Source: Altererythrobacter sp.
GTDB lineage: Bacteria; Pseudomonadota; Alphaproteobacteria; Sphingomonadales; Sphingomonadaceae
Assembly: GCA_031178065.1 (NCBI GenBank)
Contig: JAPSJS010000003.1
Coordinates: 1 to 64,000, forward strand
DNA: 64,000 bases
Reading direction: 5' to 3'
The notes below the pieces were generated by a model. It worked only from the letters and a program-made list of their open reading frames with translations. It searched no databases and was not told the DNA's origin. Shown piece by piece: positions 7,731 through 17,101 of this stretch. Every line of letters begins with the position of its first letter. Position 1 is the first letter of the stretch. Made by a program: the position numbers and the translations under genes.

Positions 7731-10076
7731 ATGGACGACCTGCTGGCAGATTTCGTGGCCGAAACCCGCGAGATGCTCCAAGCGATCGAGGGCGAGATCG
7801 TGGCGTGGGAAGCCGATCCCGCGGACCGCGAGCGGCTCGACGCGATCTTCCGGTTCGTCCACACCGTGAAGGGCAACTGCGGTTTCTTCGACTTTCCCCG
7901 GCTCGAGAAGCTGAGTCACGCCGCCGAAAGCGCGCTGTCCGAAGTACGCGCGGGTCGCCGGCGCGCCAGCAGCGCGCTGGTCACCGCGGTGCTCGCGGTG
8001 ATTGACCGTATCACCGACATGATCGATGCGATTGATGCGGGCGAGGGCCTGCCCGAGGGCGGGGACGATATACTGATCGCTGCGCTCGAACCGAGCCGCG
8101 ACGAGCCTGACAGCGAGACCATCCAGGCCGGTGAGCAGGCCGGGCCGCGCGCGGCCCGAACTGGCAACACGCGCTCGATCCGTCTGCCCGTCGAACTGCT
8201 GGACCGCGTGATGAGCGGCGTTTCCGACATGGTTCTCGCCCGCAACGAACTCGCCCGGCGGTTACGCGACCACGGCGCCGACCCCGCGCTCCAAGGTCCG
8301 TTCGAGCGGCTTTCCACCATTCTCGACGAAGTCCGCGAAGGGGCGACCCGGATGCGGATGCAGCGGCTGGAGCACCTTTTCGGTGCCCTGCCGCGCATGG
8401 TCCGTGATCTTTCCGCCGAACTCGGCAAGCAGGTGATGATCGATCTCGAGGGCGGCGACGTCGAACTCGACCGCGAGATGATCGAATCCGTTCGCGATCC
8501 CCTGACGCATATCCTGCGAAACGCGGTCGACCACGGGATCGAACCGCCTGCTCAGCGCCTCGCGGCAGGCAAGCGCGAGATAGGCATCATCACCGTGTCC
8601 GCACGCCGCACCGGTAATCGCATCATCGTCGCGGTCAGCGATGACGGGCGCGGGATCGCGCTCGACAAGCTCGCCGACAAGGCGGTGGCGGCCGGCGTGG
8701 CGAGCGCCGCGGACGTCGCAGCGATGACGGGCGAGGAGAAGCTCGACCTGATCTTCGCCCCCGGCCTTTCGACCGCCGACACGGTCAGCCAAGTCTCCGG
8801 TCGCGGCGTCGGGATGGACGTGGTGCGCGCCAATGTCGAGAAGTTCGGCGGCTCGGTCTCGGTCTCCAGCAAAGAAAGCCGGGGCACGATCGTGTTCCTC
8901 CACCTGCCCCTGACGCTGAGCATCGTGGAAGGACTGACAGTGAAAGTCGGCGCGCACACGCTCGGCCTGCCCCGTTCCTATATCGTCGAGATCGCGCGCA
9001 GCGTCTCGCGCTCGGTCGAGGCCGACCGGATCGGCGACGGTATCTTCCTCACCTTCCGCGGCGAACGCGTGCCCTGCCTCGACCTTGCCGAAGTGCTCGG
9101 GCTCGAGCAGGAGGTTGACCTCGAGCGCGCCACGTTCGTTTTCCTGCGGCTCGTCAGCGGCGATCTGTTCGCGCTCGCGGTCGATCGGGTGCTCGATAAC
9201 GAGGATTTCGTGCTCAAGCCCCTGCCGCCCGCGTTGGAAGCGATCGGCCTCTACGGCGGCACGGCGCTGCTCGACGACGGCAAACCGATCCTCAAGATCG
9301 ACGTGCCCGGCCTCGCCGAGGCATATGGTCTGGCGAGCCACACGCGCATTCGCACCGCCGTACAGGAACGCAGTGCCGAACAGCCCGCGGCGCCCGCCGA
9401 GCACGCGGTGGTCTTCACCTCCTTCGCCGGACGCAAGCGCGCCATCCGCATGGCGCCAATCCGGCACATCCATACGCTGCCGGTCTCCGCGATCGAGCCT
9501 ACCGAAGGCGGCATGCTAGCAACCGTCGACGGCACGATCCTGCCGCTGCTCGGGACCGAGGGTCGCACGCTCGCCAACGACACGATCACCGCGCTTCGCC
9601 TCGGGGATGGCGAGGTCGAGCTGCTCTACGCGGTTGCGGGCATCGTCGATTCCATCGAGCTGCCCGGCCCCGTGGTGCCACTCGAAGGCGACGAAATGCT
9701 GGAAGGCACGGCGTTGATCGACGGCGTCATCGTCGGCGTGATCGATGCGCATGGACTGTTCGCCCGTCATGGCCGCGCCGCACTGCCCGCGCAGCGCCCG
9801 ACCTGCCGCCTGCCCAGCTCTGACCCATGGGTGGCGAGCTTTCTCGAGCCACTGATCCGCTCGGCCGGCTACGATGTACTCGGCGACGGCGATGGGCGTG
9901 CCGCCGACATCACGGTAACGCTAGACGCCGTGGAGGAGTCCAACGCCGCCACGGCCGTCGTCCGCCTCCGCTCGCGCGCCGAGGGGACCGAGCACGGCCC
10001 AGGCAGCATCTACCGCTACGACCGCGACGGGCTCCTCTCGGCTCTCGCCCGCGCACGTTCGGGAGCACGAAGATGA
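7731..10076 (+). CDS. cheA: Chemotaxis histidine kinase CheA with an extended C terminus
   Basis: 781 residues. Order: Hpt domain with phospho-accepting H44 (RFVHTVKGNCGF); dimerisation helices about 165-235; HATPase domain (HILRNAVDHGIE, DDGRGI, GRGVGMDVV) about 240-400; CheW-like regulatory domain about 405-535; a second, weaker CheW-like region about 555-680; and a tail (SSDPWVASFLEPLIRSAGYDV...) that looks like a receiver-fold remnant without the phospho-accepting Asp. A P2 CheY-binding domain is short or absent. It phosphorylates CheY and CheB below. ATG 7731 is chosen because the Hpt domain starts there. It overlaps cheW by ATGA. Confidence 0.96.
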   Translation: MDDLLADFVAETREMLQAIEGEIVAWEADPADRERLDAIFRFVHTVKGNCGFFDFPRLEKLSHAAESALSEVRAGRRRASSALVTAVLAVIDRITDMIDAIDAGEGLPEGGDDILIAALEPSRDEPDSETIQAGEQAGPRAARTGNTRSIRLPVELLDRVMSGVSDMVLARNELARRLRDHGADPALQGPFERLSTILDEVREGATRMRMQRLEHLFGALPRMVRDLSAELGKQVMIDLEGGDVELDREMIESVRDPLTHILRNAVDHGIEPPAQRLAAGKREIGIITVSARRTGNRIIVAVSDDGRGIALDKLADKAVAAGVASAADVAAMTGEEKLDLIFAPGLSTADTVSQVSGRGVGMDVVRANVEKFGGSVSVSSKESRGTIVFLHLPLTLSIVEGLTVKVGAHTLGLPRSYIVEIARSVSRSVEADRIGDGIFLTFRGERVPCLDLAEVLGLEQEVDLERATFVFLRLVSGDLFALAVDRVLDNEDFVLKPLPPALEAIGLYGGTALLDDGKPILKIDVPGLAEAYGLASHTRIRTAVQERSAEQPAAPAEHAVVFTSFAGRKRAIRMAPIRHIHTLPVSAIEPTEGGMLATVDGTILPLLGTEGRTLANDTITALRLGDGEVELLYAVAGIVDSIELPGPVVPLEGDEMLEGTALIDGVIVGVIDAHGLFARHGRAALPAQRPTCRLPSSDPWVASFLEPLIRSAGYDVLGDGDGRAADITVTLDAVEESNAATAVVRLRSRAEGTEHGPGSIYRYDRDGLLSALARARSGARR

Positions 10077-10507
10077 GCAGCCTGCTTCTCCTCACGCGCA
10101 TCGGGGGACGTCCGGCCGCATTCCGGGCCGAAGACATCAGTTCAATCGTCGAGTTGACCGAGATTGCCCCGGTTCCGCGTGCGCCGAACTTCATCGCCGG
10201 TCTCGCCGGCTTGCGCAGCCGCGCGCTGACGGTGATCGACAGCCGCAAGGCCCTCGCCCTCCCCGGCTCTCCCGAAGCACCCGACGTGCGTGCGCCGGTC
10301 GTCGAGGTGGGCAGCCATGCCTATGCTTTGCTCGTCGACCGGGTGGATGATGTGGTCGCCGCCGTTGGGGAGCCTACCCTGCCGCCTGCCACGTTGGGAC
10401 CTGCCTGGGCACGGGTCGCGCGCGGAATGATTGAAACTGCCGCCGGCCCTGCCGTTCTGGTCGATGTGGCCGCCCTGATCGCCGGGCCGCATCGGGCCGC
10501 CGCTTAA
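10073..10507 (+). CDS. cheW: Chemotaxis coupling protein CheW
   Basis: 144 residues, one CheW domain: FRAEDISSIVELTEIAPVPRAPNFIAGLAGLRSRALTVID is the classical SH3-like coupling surface, with the conserved G-L-R-x-R stretch. It links the CheA regulatory domain to the methyl-accepting protein. The ATG lies within the cheA stop (ATGA), so translation is coupled. A 53-base gap to cheY holds a small stem (CCCGG, loop, CCGGG). Confidence 0.95.
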   Translation: MSSLLLLTRIGGRPAAFRAEDISSIVELTEIAPVPRAPNFIAGLAGLRSRALTVIDSRKALALPGSPEAPDVRAPVVEVGSHAYALLVDRVDDVVAAVGEPTLPPATLGPAWARVARGMIETAAGPAVLVDVAALIAGPHRAAA

Positions 10508-10560
10508 ACGATTGTATACCCGGAGCGAATAATCCGGGAGCGCAGAAAAGGACCACACAA

Positions 10561-10926
10561 ATGAAGACCTGTCTGATCGTCGATGACTCGCGCGTGATCC
10601 GAAAGGTTTCGCGCCACATCCTCGAATCACTTGGCCTCTCGGTCGAGGAAGCGGAGAACGGCGAGAAGGGCATCGCGCAGTGCGAGAAGGCCATGCCCGA
10701 TCTCGTGCTGCTCGACTGGAACATGCCGGTGATGACCGGCATCGAATTCATCACCCACCTGCGCCGCATGCCGGGCGGCGACGTTCCGAAGGTCGTGTTC
10801 TGCACCACCGAGAACGATATCGCACATATCCGCGAGGCGATCGGGGCGGGTGCGGACGAATACGTGATGAAGCCGTTCGATCACGAAACCCTGCAGATAA
10901 AGCTTCAGCTCGTCGGCATGGCCTGA
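10561..10926 (+). CDS. cheY: CheY-type single-domain response regulator
   Basis: 121 residues, receiver domain only. The acidic pocket is IVDDS (D8, D9), the phospho-acceptor is D52 (LLDWNMP), the switch threonine is in FCTTEN and the conserved lysine is in VMKPFD. It is expected to receive phosphate from CheA and act on an output that is not encoded nearby (flagellar switch or another target). It is the third gene of the operon, with cheB starting ten bases after its stop. Confidence 0.95.
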   Translation: MKTCLIVDDSRVIRKVSRHILESLGLSVEEAENGEKGIAQCEKAMPDLVLLDWNMPVMTGIEFITHLRRMPGGDVPKVVFCTTENDIAHIREAIGAGADEYVMKPFDHETLQIKLQLVGMA

Positions 10927-10936
10927 GGTCCGGCCC

Positions 10937-12040
10937 GTGGGTGCGGAGAGCAGCATCGCGGCTGGCAAGGCCGGACAGGCGCCGACGGAGCGCACGCCCA
11001 TCCGCGTAATGATTGTCGACGATTCGCTGACGGTTCGCGCCGTCCTCTCCAGGATCATTGCACCCGAAGGCGACATGACCATCGTGGGCAAGACCGGCAG
11101 CGCAGAGAACGCCCTCGCCGCCCTCGCGGTCGCACCCGCAGACGTCGTGCTGCTCGATCTAGAGATGCCAGGCATGGGCGGCCTTCGCGCGCTGCCCAAA
11201 ATCCTCGCCACGCATGCCGGCACGCAGGTGCTCGTCGTTTCCTCGCTCACCGAAGCGGGGGCGGAGCATACGCTGGCCGCCCTTTCGATGGGGGCCGCCG
11301 ACACCATGCTCAAACCGCGGAGCGGCGAATTCGATCAGCACTATCGCACTGCGCTGCTGCAACGCATCCGCGCGTTGGGGCGGCGCAGCCGCACGGGCGC
11401 GGCCGGCATGACACCGGGCGAGCCACCGCTGCGCGCGCGCAACAAGCAGGGCGACCCGCTCAAAGTCATTGGCATCGGGGCCTCCACGGGCGGCATTCAC
11501 GCCCTCTGCATGCTGCTACGCAACCTGCCGCGCTACGTCGAAGCGCCGATCGTGGTCACGCAGCACCTGCCCGAAACATTCATGCAGGTCTTCGCCGGCC
11601 AGCTCGAACTCGCAAGCGGGCGGGAGGCCGTGGTGATCGACCGCGCGACGCCGATCGAAAGCGGCCGCATCCATATCGCACCCGGCGATGGGCACCTCCT
11701 GCTTCGCCGGGAAGGCGGTGCCCTGCTTGCCGGCACCGCCGCTTTCAAGGCGTCGAGCGGATGCATGCCTTCCGTCGACACCATGTTCGAGAGCATGGCC
11801 GAGGTGGCGGGGGGCGCCGCGCTAGGCGTCGTGCTCTCGGGGATGGGCCGAGACGGGCTCGTCGGCGCCGAACGGCTGGTGAACGCCGGCGGCAATATCA
11901 TCGCCCAGGACGAGGCCAGCTCCTCCGTCTGGGGCATGCCGCGTGCCGTCGTGCAGGCCGGGCTGGCTTCGGCCGTTTTGCCGCCGGAGAAGATCGCCTT
12001 GCGCATCGCGCTTCACGCCGGAGAAGCGGCATGGAGGTGA
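10937..12040 (+). CDS. cheB: Protein-glutamate methylesterase CheB
   Basis: 367 residues. The receiver domain has VDDS (28-30) and phospho-acceptor D74 (LLDLEMP). The methylesterase domain has the catalytic triad S183 (GASTGG), H210 (TQHLP) and D306 (GMGRDG). It demethylates or deamidates glutamyl residues of the methyl-accepting protein and so resets adaptation. The start is a GTG at 10937 with GAGGTC seven bases upstream. It overlaps cheR by ten bases. Confidence 0.96.
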   Translation: MGAESSIAAGKAGQAPTERTPIRVMIVDDSLTVRAVLSRIIAPEGDMTIVGKTGSAENALAALAVAPADVVLLDLEMPGMGGLRALPKILATHAGTQVLVVSSLTEAGAEHTLAALSMGAADTMLKPRSGEFDQHYRTALLQRIRALGRRSRTGAAGMTPGEPPLRARNKQGDPLKVIGIGASTGGIHALCMLLRNLPRYVEAPIVVTQHLPETFMQVFAGQLELASGREAVVIDRATPIESGRIHIAPGDGHLLLRREGGALLAGTAAFKASSGCMPSVDTMFESMAEVAGGAALGVVLSGMGRDGLVGAERLVNAGGNIIAQDEASSSVWGMPRAVVQAGLASAVLPPEKIALRIALHAGEAAWR

Positions 12041-12891
12041 CGCAGATATCCCACCGGATCATTGCCGACCTGCTTCTGGAGCGGACTGGCCAGCAGCTCG
12101 CCGAAGGCCGCCAGTGGCGCATCGGCAGCGCGCTGGCGGGGGTGTTCCGCGAATACGGAATCGACAACGTCGACCAACTTGTCTGCATGCTGGGCACCGG
12201 CGATTCCGAAGAGATCTCGCGCAAGGTCGTCGAGGCGCTGCTCAACAACGAGACCTATTTCTTCCGCGATCGCCAGCTCTTTCAGCAGCTGTCCGAGACC
12301 GTCCTCCCCGACCTGGCCAACAAGCGCGCGGCGACGCGACGCCTGTCGATCTGGTCGGCCGGCTGCTCGACCGGGCAGGAAGCACTGTCGCTGTCGATGA
12401 TGTTCGCCGACCGCCCGCACATGTGGCGCGGATGGAAGATCGAGATCCTTGGCACCGACGTCTCGACCCACGCAATCGCCGCCGCGCGGCGCGCCTGCTA
12501 CAGTCAATTCGAGATCCAGCGCGGGCTAGGCGTTGCGCAGATGCTCCGGCACTTCAATGAGACGCCGCGCGGATGGGAGCCGGACCCGGCGCTGTTGGCA
12601 CCGATCTGCTACCGCGTCGGCAACGTGCTCGACATGCAGACACGGCCCGAGCGGTTCGACCTCGTGCTATGCCGCAACGTGCTGCTCTATTTCGACGGGG
12701 AGACCCGGCAGCGGGCGCTCGGCTGCGTGGCCGACAGTCTGCGCGGCGACGGCTGGCTAATGCTCGGCGCGGGCGAGACCATGGCAGGCAAAGGCGAGCG
12801 GTTCGCCTCCGCGACGGACGTCCAGGGACTCTACCGATGCGTCGAACCGGGGACATCGGTGTCCGGCGTCCGGATGGCGGCTGCAAGGTAA
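12031..12891 (+). CDS. cheR: Chemotaxis methyltransferase CheR
   Basis: 286 residues. The N-terminal helical domain holds NNETYFFRD, the contact with receptor helices; the SAM domain has IWSAGCSTGQEALSLSM (motif I), ILGTDVS and FDLVLCRNVLLYF. CheR methylates glutamates of the methyl-accepting protein. The receptor encoded downstream ends in KRN without the tail pentapeptide used by some CheR proteins, so direct recognition of the helical bundle is expected. The ATG at 12031 has GGAGAAG upstream and lies inside cheB. Confidence 0.95.
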   Translation: MEVTQISHRIIADLLLERTGQQLAEGRQWRIGSALAGVFREYGIDNVDQLVCMLGTGDSEEISRKVVEALLNNETYFFRDRQLFQQLSETVLPDLANKRAATRRLSIWSAGCSTGQEALSLSMMFADRPHMWRGWKIEILGTDVSTHAIAAARRACYSQFEIQRGLGVAQMLRHFNETPRGWEPDPALLAPICYRVGNVLDMQTRPERFDLVLCRNVLLYFDGETRQRALGCVADSLRGDGWLMLGAGETMAGKGERFASATDVQGLYRCVEPGTSVSGVRMAAAR

Positions 12892-12965
12892 ATCGGTGTT
12901 TAACGCTTCTTTAGTGCCGCGCCGCTAACTTGCGGAGCAAGAACAGGGGTTTGGGGTCCGGGCGG

Positions 12966-14498
12966 GTGACATTAGAGGGGGAAAATCACGGTTTGGCGCC
13001 GCGACTGCTGGTGGTCGCACCGGTAGCCGTCCTGACGGCGATCTTCGCCGCAATCTGCCTTGCCTTGCTGATGAGCGACGATTTTCCGCTCGCCAACGCT
13101 TCGCCGCTGATTCTCGTCGGCATCGTGGCCTACGCGGTCGCGGTTCTGCTGCTTCTGCGCTTCGGCTTTGCGCATGTGGCGCGCCTCGAGCGGCTTGGCA
13201 TGACCGACAGCCTCAGCCAGCTTCCCAATCGCCGTGCGCTGCACCGGCACATCGCCATCGCCGCAACCACCGGCCACGAAATGGCCGTGGCGCTGATCGA
13301 TCTCGATGGCTTTAAGACCGTCAACGACCTTTATGGACACGGGGTCGGCGATCGCCTGATCAAGGAAGTCGCGCTGACCTTGCGCCGCCTGTGCGGCAAC
13401 GACGCCGCCGCCTACCGCTTGGGTGGGGACGAGTTCGCCGTAAGCATGGTCGGCCCGCTCGCGGGAACACTGCTCGAAGGAATCTGCCGCGGTCTGCTCG
13501 AGACCCTCTCCCAGCCGGTCGCGCTCGACGACCGGCGTATCTCGATCGGGGCGAGCGTCGGGCTGGCCCGCTGCGCAGCCGGCGGAACGCTGGAATCCTC
13601 CGAGCTGCTGCGCCGCGCCGACGTGGCGATGTACGTGTCCAAGCGCGACGGCAAGATGCGCTGCACCTGGTTCAAGGACGAGTTCGACCGCAGCCTGGAG
13701 GCGATGCGAGACCTCGACAACGAACTGCGCGCGGCGCTGCTCAACGAGGAATTCCGCGTTCACTACCAGCCTCTGGTGGATGCACGGACGCACCGCGTCG
13801 TAGCGGTGGAATCGCTGCTGCGCTGGCAGCGCCCCGACGGACGTGACGTGGGCCCCAACGTGTTCATCCCGGTCGCCGAGGAATCGGGGCTGATCAATGC
13901 GATCGGCCTGTGGGTGCTACGCCGCGCCTGCACCGATGCCCTGCCTTGGGGCATCCAGCTTTCGGTCAACATCTCCGCCGCGCAGCTCCGCAATCCCGAA
14001 TTCCCCTTCCAGCTCGGACAGGTTCTGGAGGAGACCGGCTTTCCGCCCGAGCGGCTCGAGCTGGAGATCACCGAAACCTGCCTCGTGCTCGATCCGCTGG
14101 TCGCCGAGCGCAGTCTCGATCTGGTGCGCGGGCTCGGCGTCGATGTCGTGCTCGACGATTTCGGGACCGGCTATGCCTCGATCGGCTTCCTGCGGCAGTT
14201 CCGGTTCGAGAAGCTCAAGCTCGACCGATCGTTGGTCGTCGACTCCGCGGTCGACGAAAGCCTGCGGGCGATGATGCTCTCCAGCATCTCGATGGCGCGC
14301 GCGCTCAAGATGCGCGTTACCGCCGAGGGCGTCGAGACCGAAGCCCAGGCAGCCATGGTGCGCAGCGCCGGCTGCGATCACATCCAGGGCTGGCTCTTCT
14401 TCGCACCGATGCCGCCCGACGACATCCCACAGCACCTTGCCGCAGCGGTCCTGAAGGACAGTACGGCGAAGGCCGACCCGGGAAGGAAAGTAGCATGA
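12966..14498 (+). CDS. Membrane GGDEF/EAL cyclic-di-GMP enzyme
   Basis: About 510 residues: two membrane helices near residues 12-35 and 46-66 with a short outer loop, a GGDEF domain ([11 protein letters not shown]) and an EAL domain ([31 protein letters not shown]). All EAL catalytic acids and the lysine are present although the signature reads ESL; the GGDEF motif is intact but the RxxD inhibitory site is missing. It may make and/or break cyclic-di-GMP. There is no sensor domain. The start is uncertain: GTG 12966 is chosen over TTG 12930 or TTG 12993. It overlaps the receptor gene by ATGA, so the two are co-expressed with the che genes. Confidence 0.9.
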   Translation: MTLEGENHGLAPRLLVVAPVAVLTAIFAAICLALLMSDDFPLANASPLILVGIVAYAVAVLLLLRFGFAHVARLERLGMTDSLSQLPNRRALHRHIAIAATTGHEMAVALIDLDGFKTVNDLYGHGVGDRLIKEVALTLRRLCGNDAAAYRLGGDEFAVSMVGPLAGTLLEGICRGLLETLSQPVALDDRRISIGASVGLARCAAGGTLESSELLRRADVAMYVSKRDGKMRCTWFKDEFDRSLEAMRDLDNELRAALLNEEFRVHYQPLVDARTHRVVAVESLLRWQRPDGRDVGPNVFIPVAEESGLINAIGLWVLRRACTDALPWGIQLSVNISAAQLRNPEFPFQLGQVLEETGFPPERLELEITETCLVLDPLVAERSLDLVRGLGVDVVLDDFGTGYASIGFLRQFRFEKLKLDRSLVVDSAVDESLRAMMLSSISMARALKMRVTAEGVETEAQAAMVRSAGCDHIQGWLFFAPMPPDDIPQHLAAAVLKDSTAKADPGRKVA

Positions 14499-15856
14499 AC
14501 GCCCCGATGACGATCATCGTGCCCGACGAGATGCGCGACGAGATCGAGCAGATCGAGCTGAGGCAGTCGAACCCAGCCGCGGCCGGCCCTACTTTCGCGC
14601 TGACGCGTCGGTTCAACGATCAGTCGCTTGCGCGCAAGACCGTGCTGCTCGGCGGATTTCCCCTCGTCGCGCTCGCGTTGGTGACCGTGCTCGCCTGGAT
14701 CGGGCTATCCTCGGCGGACTTGCAAGCCGCGTCGGCGCTACGCTGGCCGATCGTCGCCATCGCCGTGCTCGCCCTCGTGCTCGGCGTTGGTGCGATCCGG
14801 GCCGTGCTGACCGACGTATCGGAGCGGCTCGGCACCCTCGCGCGCGACATGACCTCGCTTGTGGCCGGCCATCGCGATTTCACGATCCGCGGGCTCGATC
14901 GACACGACGAAATCGGCGAGATTGCGCGCGCGTTCGAAGTCTTCGTCAAATCCGGCGTCAAGCTCGACGAACTGTTCGCGAACCGCCGCGCCGAGCGCGA
15001 GCGGCGCGAGAAGGAAGTCCGCACTTTCGCGCGCACGTTCGAATCGAGCGTGGGCGAGGTTGTCTCCGGCGTTGGTGCGGCTTCCGCACAACTGAAGGCG
15101 ACCGCCAGCTCCATGGCTACCGCCGCCGAGCAGGGCGCCACACAGACCCAGCGCGTCGCGCAAGCCATGATGGAGGCGTCCTCCGGGGTCACCGCCGCCG
15201 CGGCTGCGTCGGACGAGTTCGCCATGTCGATCGGCGAAATTAGCCGCCAGGCCGCGCAGTCGGCCGAACTGGCACGCCGGGCGACCGGCTCCACCCGCCA
15301 GGCGAACGACACAATCTCCGCGCTTTCCACCACGGCGGAGCAGATCGGACAGATCGTCGAGCTGATCTCCACCATCGCCCAGCGCACCAACTTGCTCGCG
15401 CTCAACGCTTCGATCGAGGCAGCGCGCGGCGGGGAAGCCGGTCGCGGTTTCGCTGTGGTGGCGTCGGAGGTGAAGGAGCTCGCCTCCCAGACCGGCCGCG
15501 CGACCGAGCAGGTGGCGCAGCAGATCCGCGCAATCCAGCAGTCGACGGGAGCCAGTGTCGGCGCGTTGCGCACGGTCGCCGATCAGGTGCAGCAGCTCGA
15601 ATCGACCGCTGTCTCGATCGCCTCTGCAGTCGATCAGCAGTCGGTCGCGGGGCAGGAGCTGGCGCGCAACATCGATCTCGCCGCGCGCGGCGCGAGCGAG
15701 GTGCAGGCGAGCGTCGACCAGATCCGCGAAACCGCGCTCTCGACCGGCGCGGCGGCCTCGCAAGTGCTCAACTCGGCCACGGAACTGGAGGCACAGGCGT
15801 CGACCCTCCGCAGCGAGGTCGCACGCGTCATGCAGGTGATCCTGAAGCGCAACTAG
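14495..15856 (+). CDS. Methyl-accepting chemotaxis protein without a periplasmic sensor domain
   Basis: 453 residues. A cytoplasmic N terminus of about 45 residues is followed by two membrane helices (about 48-71 and 82-102) separated by only about ten residues, a HAMP region, and a long methyl-accepting coiled coil. The signalling tip is canonical ([21 protein letters not shown]). With no ligand-binding domain it must sense something in or across the membrane, or take input from a partner. There is no C-terminal CheR-binding pentapeptide. The ATG sits in the stop of the GGDEF/EAL gene after GGAAGGAAAG. Confidence 0.95.
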   Translation: MNAPMTIIVPDEMRDEIEQIELRQSNPAAAGPTFALTRRFNDQSLARKTVLLGGFPLVALALVTVLAWIGLSSADLQAASALRWPIVAIAVLALVLGVGAIRAVLTDVSERLGTLARDMTSLVAGHRDFTIRGLDRHDEIGEIARAFEVFVKSGVKLDELFANRRAERERREKEVRTFARTFESSVGEVVSGVGAASAQLKATASSMATAAEQGATQTQRVAQAMMEASSGVTAAAAASDEFAMSIGEISRQAAQSAELARRATGSTRQANDTISALSTTAEQIGQIVELISTIAQRTNLLALNASIEAARGGEAGRGFAVVASEVKELASQTGRATEQVAQQIRAIQQSTGASVGALRTVADQVQQLESTAVSIASAVDQQSVAGQELARNIDLAARGASEVQASVDQIRETALSTGAAASQVLNSATELEAQASTLRSEVARVMQVILKRN

Positions 15857-15914
15857 GGCGCCGCGCTCTTGCTCTCGCGCACAAGACCCTTGGTGTGCGG
15901 CCCGACGCGGCGCT

Positions 15915-17069
15915 ATGGCCGCAGCGGGCGACGGGAACGTCCCGGCGGAGGGAGAGACGCAATTGCCGGGTGCAACGCTATCCCGGGTCGGCAAGAGCTT
16001 TGGCGCGGTCGCGCTGTTCAACGGCTTCGATCTGTCGGTCGGCGACGGCGAGTTCGTGGTGCTGGTCGGCCCTTCGGGTTGCGGCAAGTCGACACTGCTC
16101 CGGCTGATTGCGGGCCTCGACCGGCCGGACAGCGGTGAGATCCACATCGGCGAGCGGCGCGTCGACGGCTTGCCGCCGGGCGAACGCGGCGTCGCCATGG
16201 TCTTCCAATCCTACGCGCTCTATCCGCAAATGACGGTGGCTCAGAACATTGCCTTTCCGCTGCGCATGGCCGGCCGGCCGAAGCGCGAGTTGGACGAAAG
16301 CGTCAGGCGGACCTGCGAGCTCCTGGGCCTTGCCGACCTGATGGGCCGGCGTCCTGCCGAACTGTCGGGGGGGCAGCGGCAGCGCGTCGCCATCGGCCGC
16401 GCGATCGTGCGCGAGCCCGACCTGTTCCTGTTCGACGAGCCGCTCTCCAACCTCGACGCCAACCTGCGCGCGCAGATGCGGCGCGAGTTCGCCGAACTGC
16501 ACGCGCGGCTCCCTGCCACGACGATCTACGTCACACACGACCAGGCCGAATCGATGGCATTGGCCGACCGTATCGTGCTCATGCGCGACGGTCGAATCGA
16601 GCAGCAGGGCACGCCAGAGGACCTCTATTACCGCCCGGCAACGCTGTTCGCCGCGGAATTCTTCGGCCAACCGCCGATCAACCCTCTGGCGGGCCGCATT
16701 GTCCGCGCCGATCCGCAGCAGACCGAGATCGCTATCGACGGCGGCGAGCGGATCGTGCTCGGCCCGCTCATCGGCCCTGCTCCTGCACGAGATGACGTCG
16801 TGATGGCGATCCGGCCCGAAGCGCTGATGGCACGGCCGGATCGCGGCACGGTCGCGTTGTCCCCACGTGCGGTCGAGTTCGTCGAATGGTTCGGCGGGGA
16901 GCGCCACGTACGGCTCCGCACCGGCGATACTGCGCTGGTCTGGCGCACCACCGGTGATCGCCCGATCGCCGCGGGGGAACGCATCGGGCTGCACGTCGCG
17001 CCGGAGAAGGTACATTTGTTCGACAGCGAAGGACGCGCCGTTCCGCACGCGGCATTGCCGAATTTGTGA
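15915..17069 (+). CDS. ABC transporter ATP-binding protein, MalK/UgpC sugar type
   Basis: 384 residues: Walker A GPSGCGKST, Q-loop VFQSYALYPQMT, signature LSGGQRQR, Walker B LFLFDEP, H-loop VTHDQAE, then a C-terminal TOBE/OB region of about 140 residues typical of carbohydrate importers. It powers the two permeases at 19395-21106. ATG 15915 has a poor ribosome site; TTG 15963 is preceded by GGAGGGAGAG and would start right at the family N terminus (PGATLSRVGKSFG), so the real start may be there. It is the first gene of the sugar-uptake chain, separated from lacI by 32 bases holding an operator. Confidence 0.93.
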   Translation: MAAAGDGNVPAEGETQLPGATLSRVGKSFGAVALFNGFDLSVGDGEFVVLVGPSGCGKSTLLRLIAGLDRPDSGEIHIGERRVDGLPPGERGVAMVFQSYALYPQMTVAQNIAFPLRMAGRPKRELDESVRRTCELLGLADLMGRRPAELSGGQRQRVAIGRAIVREPDLFLFDEPLSNLDANLRAQMRREFAELHARLPATTIYVTHDQAESMALADRIVLMRDGRIEQQGTPEDLYYRPATLFAAEFFGQPPINPLAGRIVRADPQQTEIAIDGGERIVLGPLIGPAPARDDVVMAIRPEALMARPDRGTVALSPRAVEFVEWFGGERHVRLRTGDTALVWRTTGDRPIAAGERIGLHVAPEKVHLFDSEGRAVPHAALPNL

Positions 17070-17080
17070 AAACGGTTACA
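17067..17080. promoter_or_regulatory. Putative LacI-family operator upstream of lacI
   Basis: TGAAAACGGTTACA, an imperfect palindrome centred on CG, as LacI/CcpA-class proteins bind. Its first three bases are the stop codon of the ABC ATPase gene and it ends 21 bases before the lacI ATG. Near-identical sites occur at 28859 and 33057. It probably mediates autoregulation or control of the downstream genes. Confidence 0.6.
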
Positions 17081-17101
17081 TTGACGCGGGAGAGGGAAGG
17101 C

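Noticed and set aside
15878-15899. Inverted repeat CGCACA...TGTGCG before the ABC ATPase gene
   Set aside because: Only six-base arms with a ten-base spacer and no similarity to the three LacI-type sites; likely chance.
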